From contig CM068552.1 of the NCBI GenBank assembly GCA_035048495.1, positions 16,492,753 through 16,556,752 on the forward strand: a stretch of 64,000 nt of DNA. Direction: 5' to 3'. Within the stretch, counting starts at the first letter, position 1. Each line of letters begins with the position of its first letter. Below are positions 23,775 to 33,452 of the stretch, one piece after another. The DNA comes from Euptelea pleiosperma. Taxonomy: Eukaryota > Streptophyta > Magnoliopsida > Ranunculales > Eupteleaceae. The translations under genes were made by a program, and so were the position numbers. The notes beneath the pieces were generated by a model. That model saw nothing but the letters and a program-made list of their open reading frames with translations, was not told where the DNA came from and did not search any database.

Positions 23775-23895
23775 GTATTTTTGTATCATACAAATTTAAA
23801 TTTTTTAATTAGTTTTAATTTATATTAATATTTTAAATAAAAGGCCCCATTTAGAGTTTTCGCCTTAGGCCCCAACTTGTATTAAGATGGCCCTG

Positions 23896-23903
23896 GTCAT
23901 CAC
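23896..23903. repeat. Right 8-bp target site duplication of the hAT element
   Basis: GTCATCAC, identical to 19099-19106. Removing the hAT and one copy restores the continuity of the surrounding Copia sequence. Confidence 0.9.
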
Positions 23904-24710
23904 GGGTAGTGATCCAGTAGAAATCAAGCAGCTAAAAACTTTCTTATCCTCTGATTTTGAAATAAAGGTTCTAGGACCATTAAAATAATTTCTAGGGATT
24001 GAGGTTGCTAGGTTACAAAAAAATGCATCTTTATATCTCATAGGAAGTATGTTTTAAATTTGCTGAGTGAAACTGGATATTTGGGAGCACGACCAGCAAA
24101 GACTCTTATAGATCAGAACCATCAGCTGAACTCTGAGCATGGTGATCTCCTTAAGGATGTTGTCATGTTTCAACGATTGGTTTGCAGATTGATCTATCTA
24201 ACTCACACAAGGCCTGATATTGCCTATGCAGTGAGTGTCATTAGTCAATTTATGTACTCACCGCAGTCACTACACCTCAAAGCAGCTCACAAAATACTGC
24301 GGAATCTCAAGGGGTCTCTCGGTTGGGGCATATTGTTTGAACGCCATGGACACTTTAGAGTAAAATCATATAGTGATGCAGATTGGGCAGGGCCAATTAC
24401 TGATAGACTATCTAAATCAGGATACTACACCTTTGTTGGAGGTAATTTGGTTTATTGGTGCAATAAGAGACAGCCTATTGTAGCCCGATCTAGTGTAGGG
24501 GCGGAGTTTCAGTCTATGGCACATGACGTGTGTGAACTCCTCTTGTTAAAGATCATGTTCGATGAACTAAAAATCACGATGGCAAAACCAATGAGCCTTT
24601 ATTGTGATAATAAAGCGGCCATTAGTATAGCTCACAAACAATTGTTCACCATCTCCCATTACCTTATAGGAAGGAAACACACTTATTTGCCACATATATG
24701 TACTCGATAG

Positions 24711-25880
24711 CCACTATGTCCACCTACTAATCCTTCACATATTGATGAAGTTGACCTTATATTCTATTACTAGTCGATTCTAACCTGTCACGTTTGCTTG
24801 AGCAACACCCTTGTTGTTACGAGAGTTGTCTCGAGCTTGCTAGGGCTGGCAAAATACTTGCTCTATGTGCCTATTTACTGCTTATGTTGCAATCTCCTTC
24901 AATAATTTTCTTGAACACTTCAGATTCATAAACTTACCATTTTTATATTTCAAAACCCTAGATTGGTTTTAATTTCTAGCCTATTTTTCTTCTACAATAT
25001 TGTCCTTGGACAATCGTACAAAGACTCTCATTTTCTTGTTATTTTTATTGTCTTCCTTAAAGTTTTAAAGTTACTATCAAATCCTCTAGGGGTCTTTCTA
25101 ATGTAGGGGGTGTGTACTTAGTCAAGGACCACCATCTATACATGATAGGATGGGGCCCATATTATTTTAGAATAGTTTTTGTCAATCATGTGGGCCCACC
25201 TCCATATGTACACATGGGAGTCCTTCATTTAAGCCCAAGAGAGAAAGAACTAAAATAAACCCCAACACTTGGTGAACAAGCATGATACATATAACTGAAG
25301 GGTACCCTAAACTGAATTATTACCTAGTGGAGGCAGATCTTATTACCTTGTGGTTTTCAGTTAGCTATAGGAAAGATTGGACAAATCTAGTATGCAACTG
25401 TTTGCATACTTTTATCTATGCAATTGTACGCAAACATTATATCCACCATTGAATGCTCCTTGAAAAACGTGTTTTTAATTTTTTTGAAAACGTTGAAATA
25501 ACACATTTTTCAAGGGACATCCAAATGTCCGGAAAGATTGGATTTTGAATCCACATCTCCTTACGGAGTTAATAAAATAAAATTATAAACTGGTTTTAAG
25601 GAGGAGTACGTGGCAAACAGAGGAATGTGGGAGTCGAGTTCCTACTTCCTACCGAACTCCCTGTAGTAGAGGATCAGGACTAAATAGATTTTCCCCCGGT
25701 CCCCCTTTGCACGACACGTACTCTAAATCTATTCTAACTCAACTTAAACTCGACCTGCGTTACGTCTTGAACATGGGTTAACATGGACTTCCATTCTAAC
25801 GACTCTTCCAGCAACACGTGGGCAGTTTCAAGGCCTTAGCTCCAATAAATTTTCATGACAGCTTGCTGTCAGCGAAGCCA
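24711..25880. other. Gene-free stretch between Copia remnant and NTF2-like gene
   Basis: No coding region is supported. It may contain the 3' part or LTR of the Copia element, but no LTR pair could be recognised. Confidence 0.35.
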
Positions 25881-26005
25881 CTGACTACCACAGAGTTCTC
25901 GCCACGTACCCAAGTTCCTTTGATTTTGTAATAAAAAAATTTAAAAAATTTAAAAAACTTACTTGGGTACGTGGCAAGAATTCTGTGGTAGTCAGCTAGC
26001 TTGAT
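25881..26005. repeat. 35-bp-arm foldback element in the NTF2-like gene promoter
   Basis: The left arm at 25881-25915 (ctgactaccacagagttctc gccacgtacccaagt) is the near-perfect inverse of 25971-26005 (acttgggtacgtggc ... tggtagtcag), with about two mismatches. The AT-rich spacer between them is 55 bases. It ends about 120 bases before the start codon at 26127. That places it within the proximal promoter, and it carries two ACGT cores (ccacgtac / gtacgtgg). It is a small MITE-like insertion by structure. Confidence 0.7.
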
Positions 26006-26126
26006 CCGAAGTTCCGACCACGAGAGCCATTAAAGGTTAAGGTGTATGCTCGCGATAAACCCGCGTACACCCACGGCGTAGGTTATCTCTACTCTCTGTC
26101 CCTATTCTGTTTTCAGGAAGGAAGCC

Positions 26127-29100
26127 ATGCTGAACTCCACTTTGCTTCCTTCCTCCGTTAAATCTCCTCTCTTTCCTCCCCTTACAAGAAACCCTAGTTA
26201 TCGTTTTATCAGGGTTTTTTCTACTACCCACAAAGCTCTAATCAAAGAAGGACACGTAAAGAGAAGAACCCCAAAAACCCTAATTGCCGTTTCATCCCAA
26301 AATCAAACAACTACAGCAGCAGCAGAAGAAGAAGAAAAGGCCCTAGTTTTGTTAGATTCTGCTTCGGATGTTGTGAGGAATTTCTACGGTGGAATCAATG
26401 GGCACGATCTCGCCTCAGTAGAGAATCTCATCGCCGAGAATTGCGTTTACGAGGATCTCATCTTCCCTCGACCCTTCGTTGGACGCAAGGTAACATTCCT
26501 CTTTCATTACACGTTGGGAATACGTAAGGACGGTCTACCTTCCTCTATTGGCACACGTGTCACTGGATGATGGTCACACTTTCTGACAGGGTCTGATTGG
26601 CCGAGTCCGCCTTCTGTCAACGAGTAAATCTTTGATGACGGACCATAGATATGCCACGTGCCACACTCTTAGAGACCACTGATCGTATGGATGTTTGGCC
26701 CATCCCTAAGTGGACCTACTGACCAAAAATCAGCCTGATTAGTGATTTCTAACCCTTGGGTTGGAACCTTTTCATGGGTTTATTTTGAACCGTGGGATGC
26801 GAGCATTATTTGGGATACTCATATCAAAGGTTAGAAATCGGTTTATTTTTGGTATGTAGGTCCACTTAGAGATGAACCAATCGTCACTACGGTAGTGGTC
26901 TCTAAGAGTATGCCACGTGGCTCATACTGTGGTCCGTGAAAAGTTTCTGTTAAAGGACCAAAAAGAGTCTTACCGATCGGATGGTTAAAAATCATCTGAT
27001 CATACTGATTTTTGAACTGGAAAGTTTCTTTGGCCGGATCCATTCACTGGTGGATCTTGACCCGCTGTAAATGAGGCACGTGTCGAGATATTGTACAGCT
27101 CACTAGGTCCAAATATGGAGTAAAACATTGATGACAGTGCCCATATTTTTCCACGTGGTAGACTCCTAGAGGACTCTGACCGTATGGATGTTTTTCCAAT
27201 GGCTAGGTGGATCTGCAAACCAAAAATCAGCTTGATTAGTGATTTCAAACCTTTGGATCTTTGCACCTCAAATAATGTTCAAATTCACACGGTTAAAATC
27301 AATCCATGAAAATAATTCCAATCCAACGCCTAGATATCACTAATCGGACTGATTTTTGGTTTTTGGCTCCAATTAGGGATTGGCCAAACATCCATACGGT
27401 CGGAGTCCTCTAAGAATGGGCCACGTGGTTCATATTGTGCCCCTCTCATCAAAGTTTTACTCCCATATATGGTTAGAAAATGGAAATGGCCACATAACAG
27501 CAGTGCCCCAACCCGTCACGTTACTTGCCCAAAACTGAAAAAACGGGTTTAGTGTTATAACGGTCGTTATTTTCAAATATGTAGGCGATCCTAGAATTCT
27601 TCAAGAAATTCACTGATTCTATCAGTAAAGACCTGCAGTTCGTTATCGATGACATATCTGATGAAGATTCATCGGCCGTTGGGGTTACTTGGCACTTGGG
27701 TACGTTGAAGATTATATTTTCCTGGAATTTAAAATTTTTTTTTTCCATTTCCCTTCCTGAGAAAATTAAATTCCGTTCTGGCTATGATACAGAATGGCAG
27801 GGAAGGCCTTTTCCATTTAGCAAGGGATGCAGCTTTTATCGTTTGGAAATAGTTAATGGGAAGAAACAAATCATGTAAGTTTCATGCTACAAGGCTAATA
27901 TACCACTAGTTTCCAATTATGTGTTTCACACATTTCATCTGCTAAGCTTATGATTCTTGAAACTTGCAATCTAAAATCTTTAGATATGGTGAAGAAAATC
28001 TTTCTCTTCTTCAATGGAACCGCGGTGATTTCAAATTCGAATGGTATATTCTGATATCTGGGGGGTTTTCTTAGATGTTTTCATTAATGATTCCATCTTT
28101 CTTAGTCTTGACACTAATCCATTTCAACATCCTCACCTTGGCTATACGCATTCTATATATGTTGTTTCTTGATTGCCTAACATTCTACTCCATAAAGCAT
28201 AACCGGGTATATAATATTATAAAATTTGACCTTAAGTTTGGTTTATAGGCATCAATCACATAGCGCTCCGGAAGCAGATCTCTACTCCAGCCACCATTAT
28301 CTGCCTCTATGGCTAACATGCCCTCAAACTCTCTCTCCTCTAACGGAAATAGTCACTTTAGAAACAAAGTCATGATAAATATGGTTTATAACTTTACCAG
28401 TTTTAGAGGATCCTTTGACCTCGAAGCAATATGATGGCTACAAGATAGTAATCCATTCAACTTAGGTGCAAGCATCGTCTGTTCAGACATTGTTGAACAG
28501 AAGTTGTTCCCATAGAAAGTAGTAACATGATTCTTACTGTACTTTTGCTGTTAGTTTCTCAAAGACTGACTCAATAGGGCCACCTCGTGAATCAAGAAGT
28601 CAAAATTATAGCCATGGATTTGCTGTTTATTATTTACAGAATGTCTGTTTTCTAAATTAATGGCATTTTCTGAAAAGAAACATTTTTCCTGTCACAATTT
28701 TTTCTTTATATATGTTCTCTGTTATTTTTCACTTGTTCACACATACTTTCAAGGAGAAACAATGTTTGCACCTGAGTTCAATGGATTGTTATCTCCAAGA
28801 ACTTACAGTGATTACTATAGTTCCACAATACTTGTAACCATCACAGTTCAGAGATAAACAATGTTTTAACCATCATAGTGCTTTTTTTTTGTGGCAAAGC
28901 AGAAGGATAATTTTCTTGTTTTAGCAATGACAGAGATCTTTATGTTGCATTTATGTGTCTTATCATGCTGTCAATAATTTTTTTGATGAATAGGTCATAA
29001 GAATACTAATCTTAATTATCCAAAACAGTTATGGGAGAGACAGTGTGGAACCTTCTATCAAGCCCGGGGAGACTGCTCTGGTATGTCATCAATACTTACT

Positions 29101-30300
29101 TTCATACATCTATATGCGTAAATACATATATGCCATGCATATAAAGAGTACACACTGCCTTCCCACCTTACATTGTATACGTTCACTGGGCACTAGCGGA
29201 GTTCTGGGATGCCTTTCTGTTCTTACTGTTCCCTCCTTTATTATGGGCCCATTTGGCAAACCAGTGGAAGCAAAAAGTAACTTCTAAATTAAGCTGCTGA
29301 ATTTAAAAGTTGCCACCAGGAAGCAAAAGTTTGTTTGGTGAAACACCGACTTATAAGTCGAAAAGTGAAAAAGTTAGTTTGGCATGAATTAAGTCAAAAA
29401 GTAATTTTCTTATAATTTTATATACATATTTTATTCTAATAAACTATTAATAAAGATCATATACCAATATCACATATGTTGTTTTTTTCAAACTTTTTTA
29501 ATTATAAATGGTCAGTAATAAACGATGCACCAGATGAGTCATTTTATGGGAATTTTTTTTCAAAAAAGAGATGGTCTACTGACCTACTCCTCAGCAAACC
29601 ATCCTTGCTTTTTTCTCCTCCACGAGATGTTTTTTATCTACACTTCATAATCTGAAGTTTACAAGGGTAAAACAGGGATTTGGAAAGATTCTCTTAAAAT
29701 TAAATGCGTCGGTTCCGCATTTTTTTTTTTTTTGACTTTTGCTTCCACAAAAAGCAAGTTTTTGACTTTTGAAAAGCAATTCCAAAATGGATACCCAAAC
29801 AAACTTTTCAACTTTTTTGCTTTTGGAAACAGAAAAGCAACTTATTTCGGTGTTGCCAAACGGGCCCTATGTACTACACCATAGGCTCATTTAATGGTGT
29901 TTGCAACTCTATCCTGCTGTTTTCGAAATACTCATGCCATGCCATTTTAGCCCTCAATGGAAGTAACGTCTGCACGCCTTATGACTGCCATACATCTCTT
30001 CTGAAATAAATCTTTTGTCCATCTGTTTTTAACGATAACTGACAGCGTCAGTCCATTACCTTAAAATAGAAATAAAAGAGTTACAATGTTAACAATGATT
30101 ACACCACTCAATTGGATGCTTCATTTATCGAGCTTATGTTTTTCTAATCTTGTATGTTTCTTTTATTTTTTCTTTTTTCTTTTTAATTTTTCAATCTTTT
30201 TCCTGTAACCGAACTCATTTTCTGCGTGAACATGCAGGTTGCTATCAGGGGAGTGACTTGGTTACTGCAACAGTTTCCGCAGCTAGCAGACCGGTTATGA
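26127..30300 (+). CDS. Plastid NTF2/SnoaL-like-fold family protein
   Basis: Complete gene of five exons: 26127-26489, 27585-27699, 27793-27874, 29029-29080 and 30238-30300. They join to 675 bases, a 224-residue protein plus TGA, with every junction in phase and on GT/AG sites. The first ~55 residues are Ser/Thr/Arg-rich with few acids, typical of a chloroplast transit peptide. From about residue 78 the sequence has an NTF2-like alpha+beta fold start (DVVRNFYGGINGHDLASVEN, NCVYEDLIFPRPFVGRK). The core continues in exon 2 (DEDSSAVGVTWHLG), exon 3 (GCSFYRLEIVNGKKQI) and exon 4 (GRDSVEPSIKPGE). The family resembles Arabidopsis NTF2-family proteins of unknown function; a small-ligand or scaffold role is only a guess. 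Intron 1 holds two palindromic MITEs, and intron 4 holds a Harbinger-type MITE. Confidence 0.85.
26639..26936. mobile_element. Palindromic MITE, CGGACCAT type, in NTF2-like intron 1
   Basis: The left arm is cggaccatagatatgccacgtgccacactcttagag. The right arm is ctctaagagtatgccacgtggctcatactgtggtccg, its inverse with few differences. Next come the inner pairs gatcgtatggatgtttggcc / actacggtag and ccctaagtggacctac / gtaggtccacttagag. A close relative lies at 47101-47400. Confidence 0.72.
27118..27462. mobile_element. Palindromic MITE, GAGTAAAAC type, copy 2, in NTF2-like intron 1
   Basis: The ends are gagtaaaacattgatgacag and ctctcatcaaagttttactc. The arms include tccacgtgg, ctctgaccgtatggatgttt / aaacatccatacggtcggag and ctaggtggatctgcaaacc. 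The outermost ccaaatatg/ccatatatgg may extend the inverted repeat. It ends 122 bases before the acceptor of exon 2. Confidence 0.75.
29246..29867. mobile_element. PIF/Harbinger-type MITE with TAT target duplication, in NTF2-like intron 4
   Basis: The left end gggcccatttggcaaacc and the right end in reverse complement gggcccgtttggcaacacc are inverted repeats. The three-base TAT at 29243-29245 is repeated at 29868-29870. GGGCC-TGTTTGG-like termini with 3-bp duplications are typical of Tourist/Harbinger MITEs. The inside holds further inverse stretches (tggaagcaaaaagtaact / aaaagcaacttattt), a T run at 29720-29733 and no open frame of interest. Confidence 0.75.
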
Positions 30301-30410
30301 TGAAAGCCCTACCATTCAGCTAATACATCCAAAACTGTAATTTTTTTCAACAACATATCGTTTGAGAAAAGTAATCTCAGTTTGTAATTATATGGTGGAT
30401 TATGCTCTCT

Positions 30411-30416
30411 AATAAA
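30411..30416 (+). promoter_or_regulatory. Candidate polyadenylation signal of the NTF2-like gene
   Basis: AATAAA lies 111 bases after the stop codon, within an AT-rich 3' flank. It is the first canonical hexamer after the stop. Plant signals are variable, so this is a candidate only. Confidence 0.4.
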
Positions 30417-30419
30417 AGT

Positions 30420-31027
30420 GGTGATGTGATCTTATAATTTTGTATTTGGATTGTGCTTTATTGTAGAACTGTAATTTTATCGACTAGAAAACTCATCTTA
30501 AACTGTAATTGTACAGTGGATTGTGCTTTCTGATAGAGTTATCTGGTTCTGATTTCCTTGAGTTATATATGTGATAGTACTCATCATATTCAGTGTCAGT
30601 TTCTGAACTTTTATTTGCTTGATAATTTATAAATTTTTTTTGGTTTGAATGGAAGGGGAAATAGATAATGACATGTTGTAATACTATTACCACCAGTGGG
30701 TTTCGAAAGACAAGACAGTTCTACATTCCGATATATTTTTTTCCCGATCATTGTTTTCTTTTATGAGCACCTGACCATTGTTTTTTGACCATCTAAAACA
30801 ACTAATAATTGCATTGTTAGGATCATCGAGTTGAGCTGATTTTTGTTCCATTAGTTCTCCTGGGGGGATTACTTATATTGAACAATCAAGATTGATAAGC
30901 ATGTTTTCAACAAATTAGCCAACTTTAAAGCATAGAGTGTCTTCACTAGGAACCAAGCCAAACCAGGAAATCAGTTGAGTTCCAAGTCAATGTTCTTCAA
31001 CATTGATCTACACATAATACATGGGCT
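30420..31027. other. Gene-free 3' flank
   Basis: AT-rich. A phrase of the type gtaattgtacagtggattgtgct occurs twice (30388-30410 and 30505-30530), a small local duplication. Nothing else is recognisable. Confidence 0.35.
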
Positions 31028-32128
31028 GATTTTTTTTTTTTTATGAGTGTAATTTATTCAACCGAGAAAAGCGATACAAAGGGCCTTAGAGGTCGAGATG
31101 ACCTACATAAGGCGATAACAACAACAAACGCTACAAAGGAGCAAACAAAAGAAAAAAGGAGACCGGAGAGACCCAAACTAAACAGTATCTTGGCAACAAA
31201 TCAAATCCCATTGAAAAACAAAGTCCTTGAAGAACAACCCGCGGCACTCCGTAAAAGCTTTAGACCAAAAGGACAATAATCCCTTAATGTTAAGGATGAT
31301 GTTCTCATCCGAAGCCTCCCTACCCTCAAACACCTGAAGGTTACGTTCTTTCCACAATCCCCAACATATGGCAAAAAGAAACATATGCCATAATATACGA
31401 CCTCTAGAAGAGAAGGAAGATGTCGCCCATCTAGTAGTGAGTTGCATTAGAAAGCAGTCCAAATTGCCCTAGTCGTCGAGCAATGAATCAACAAATGACT
31501 CATTGATTCCCCACTACTCTTGCACATAGAGCAAAAATCCACGATGATAATCTTATGGGCAATCAAATGGGCAATCAAATGATCCACAGTAAGAATTTTA
31601 TCCAAACTTGCCACCCAATAGAAAAATGCAATCTTGGACGGCACCTTAGAACCCCAAACAAATCTCAAGATGAGGCAGTAAAGATCTATAAAATGATCAA
31701 AATGAGAAGCTACCGTCTTTCGACCATCTTCATAGACATCTATCTGGCCTGGAAGGATAGATCTAACAATCCTAAAGACGAGTAAATAAACGAGTTGATG
31801 CATCAATCTACCAATCATTCAGGCGCTTCTTGAAACCCAAGTTTCACGCCATATTCTCCCCTTCATTGACATGGCACTGAGAAATTACACTATTCTTTTT
31901 GTCATAAATGGCAAACAACTCGGGATATTCTTCCCTGAGAGGATTATTGCCACACCATCTGTCCTCCGAAAAGTGAACTCTGTTACAAGCACCCACCTTA
32001 TAAGAAACCCCCTTAATAAAATGTTCAAAAATCTTCATGATCCCCTTCCAGACATTGCAACCATAAGAAGAATAGCTTTCCCGTTCCATATTGGCGCATT
32101 CCCATACACTACAATCACAACTTAGCAT
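31028..32128 (-). mobile_element. LINE 3' fragment with zinc-knuckle domain
   Basis: On the minus strand, frames at 32128-31844, 31818-31447 and 31462-31178 follow each other as a LINE ORF2 C-terminal half. The order is HFSEDRWCGNNPLREEYPELFA (post-RT region), then RFVWGSKVPSKIAFFYWVAS, the zinc knuckle FCSMCKSSGES...HLLIHCSTTRAIW, then FAICWGLWKERNLQVFEG and the C-terminal end. Two frame changes interrupt it. Position 31029-31042 is a T run on the + strand, i.e. the poly(A) tail of the minus-strand element, fixing the 3' end. A short in-frame repeat (LIAHLIAHK) is visible. No reverse transcriptase core is left. Confidence 0.82.
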
Positions 32129-32279
32129 TTGATTTGTTTTTCAATGGATCCATGTTGGAGCATTCCCATATTTCATACAAGGAACAATGTGGATGTCTAT
32201 TACCCAAATGGAAGAAAACAAATGACCCATACCCCAAATATCTGCCTACCAAATATGCCCTAAAGATCACCTAGTTGGT

Positions 32280-32450
32280 CTTATATCAATTGGATATAAA
32301 GAATGTCTTTCTGAGTGGGGACTTGTAGGAAGATGTTTATATGGAGCAGTCACCTAGGTATGTTGTCCTTGGTAAGTCTGATATGGTTTGTTTGTTACAG
32401 AAAGTTATCGATTGTTTAAAACAAACGTCGTGTGCTTGGCAAAGACTTAG
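32280..32450 (+). pseudogene. Small Ty1/copia reverse transcriptase fragment
   Basis: Reading gives QLDIKNVFLSGDL, a stop, then EDVYMEQSPRYVVLGKSDMV and CLLQKVIDCLKQTSCAW. This corresponds to the Copia motif series (QLDVKNAFLxGxLxEEVYMEQPPGF ... [15 protein letters not shown]). Only about 170 bases remain, with one stop and substitutions at key residues. Confidence 0.7.
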
Positions 32451-32930
32451 TGCCTCAAGCATCGAGGAGGATAGGATTAAAGTCCATAAGTTCGTTGTAC
32501 AATATGGCAATCCAACCAGTGAGAGTCTCTTGGGTTCAATGGAAAAAATAAGTATTGCAACAACTATGAGAAAGACAATGGATATAAATATTCATGTCCC
32601 TCTCTATGGTGTATGTGCTTACTCCTACATGAGTAGGTTGAGATTTAATTTTTTTAATGAATCCGTAGACCTTAGTTGGGGTGTTGCAGGATACACTCTT
32701 GATAGAATCTCTTTTGTACATGGTAGGTTGAGATATAAATCTCTTAATGAGTCTTTAGACCCTTCTTTTGGGTTGGGGTGTAACAAAAGCACCATTGATG
32801 GAACTCTCCGATTCTGTGTAGATGTCATGCCCCAAAAATTCGTTATGCAATCATCTCAATCTTTTACGTATCTCAATGCGCAACTTATGGATAAAATACT
32901 ACGCATAAGGTGAATCAAAACATACAACTT
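32451..32930. other. Unidentified stretch with an internal duplication
   Basis: A plus-strand frame continues to 32913 but no family is recognisable after 32450. Two related blocks starting taggttgagat (32634 and 32724) show a local duplication of about 90 bases. Probably transposon flank. Confidence 0.3.
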
Positions 32931-32931
32931 A

Positions 32932-33452
32932 GGGCTTGTTTGGTACGTGAGAAAAAGAGTTCCGACGGTGAATATTTAGCCAGGCGAATATTATCTTGGC
33001 TAAATATTTGCTCATAGCAATATTTAACAATGTTTGGTACATGTACGAGCTAGCTCACTTCAGCTTACTTCATTTTCTTTCAATTTGAGTGGGTCCCACA
33101 TATCAAAGTAAGACAAAAATAGGTTGGGTCAGTGCGGGAACCACATATTATGTCAAAGAATAAAAAAAATCATTTTTATATATTAAAAAATTAATTTTTA
33201 TTGAAAATAGTGATTTTTCGGCGAGAAAATAAAATTTTCTCACCAAGGCATAATCGGCGTGAAAATATTTTCACAGGGGGGGGGGGGGGGGGGGGGGGGG
33301 TTGGTGATCAAATGTTTTCCCGCCGCGGAGGGCAAATATGTGGGCCCGGCTAAATATTGGCCAAGGGCGGGTGGCTGCCAAACACAGCCGGGCGAATATT
33401 TGCGCGGCTAAATATTTTATTTGCCCACCGCGGTGCGTTACCAAACAGGCCC
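32932..33452. mobile_element. PIF/Harbinger-type MITE with TTA target duplication
   Basis: The termini gggcttgtttggtacg (left) and, in reverse complement, gggcctgtttggtaacg (right) are inverted repeats. TTA at 32929-32931 is repeated at 33453-33455. The inside is rich in gaatattt/aaatatt motifs in both orientations and contains a run of 25 G at 33276-33300. Non-coding. Confidence 0.78.

Larger units (their letters stand above)
19107..23895 (+). mobile_element. hAT DNA transposon, 4.8 kb, near full length
   Basis: The termini are CAGGCCCGGCTTGACC at the left and, in reverse complement, CAGGGCCATCTTAATAC at the right. Both subterminal regions carry GCCTAAGGCCCC-like motifs: gccgcctaaggcccccc at left, gccttaggccccaac at right. 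It is flanked by a perfect GTCATCAC duplication. The 4789-bp body holds a transposase pseudogene (21226-23774), a long 5' part of about 2.1 kb with CT-rich leader-like sequence, and a MITE at 20248-20516. The element is placed inside the reverse transcriptase of a Copia element. Terminal sequences are well preserved while the reading frame is broken, so it may still be mobilisable by a related transposase. Confidence 0.92.
18560..24710 (+). mobile_element. Ty1/copia retrotransposon remnant (RT and RNase H), split by a hAT insertion
   Basis: Left part, 18560-19106: a frame with the Copia reverse transcriptase start (WDLVPLPRGNKELAGCKWVF, then KHKADGSIERYKACLVAKGF), the ETFAPLVK and LHKLDVKNVFLHGDL motifs and, in a shifted frame, [18 protein letters not shown]. 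Right part, 23904-24710: DFEIKVLGPLK, then a 216-codon frame from 24060 with RLVCRLIYLTHTRPDIAYAV and an RNase H domain (SYSDADWAG, SMAHDVCELL, LYCDNKAAISIA). The reading breaks exactly at the YVDD-like active-site strand (FMWMTKSS), where the hAT sits. Stops and frameshifts show the Copia was inactive or has decayed. LTRs are not identified. Confidence 0.85.

Noticed and set aside
27984..28060. Possible extra exon after a TTTAG acceptor (tatggtgaagaaaatc...) in the NTF2-like gene
   Set aside because: The exon at 29029 continues the family sequence (YGRDSVEPSIKPGE) in the right phase; the 27984 sequence has no matching donor and no family similarity.
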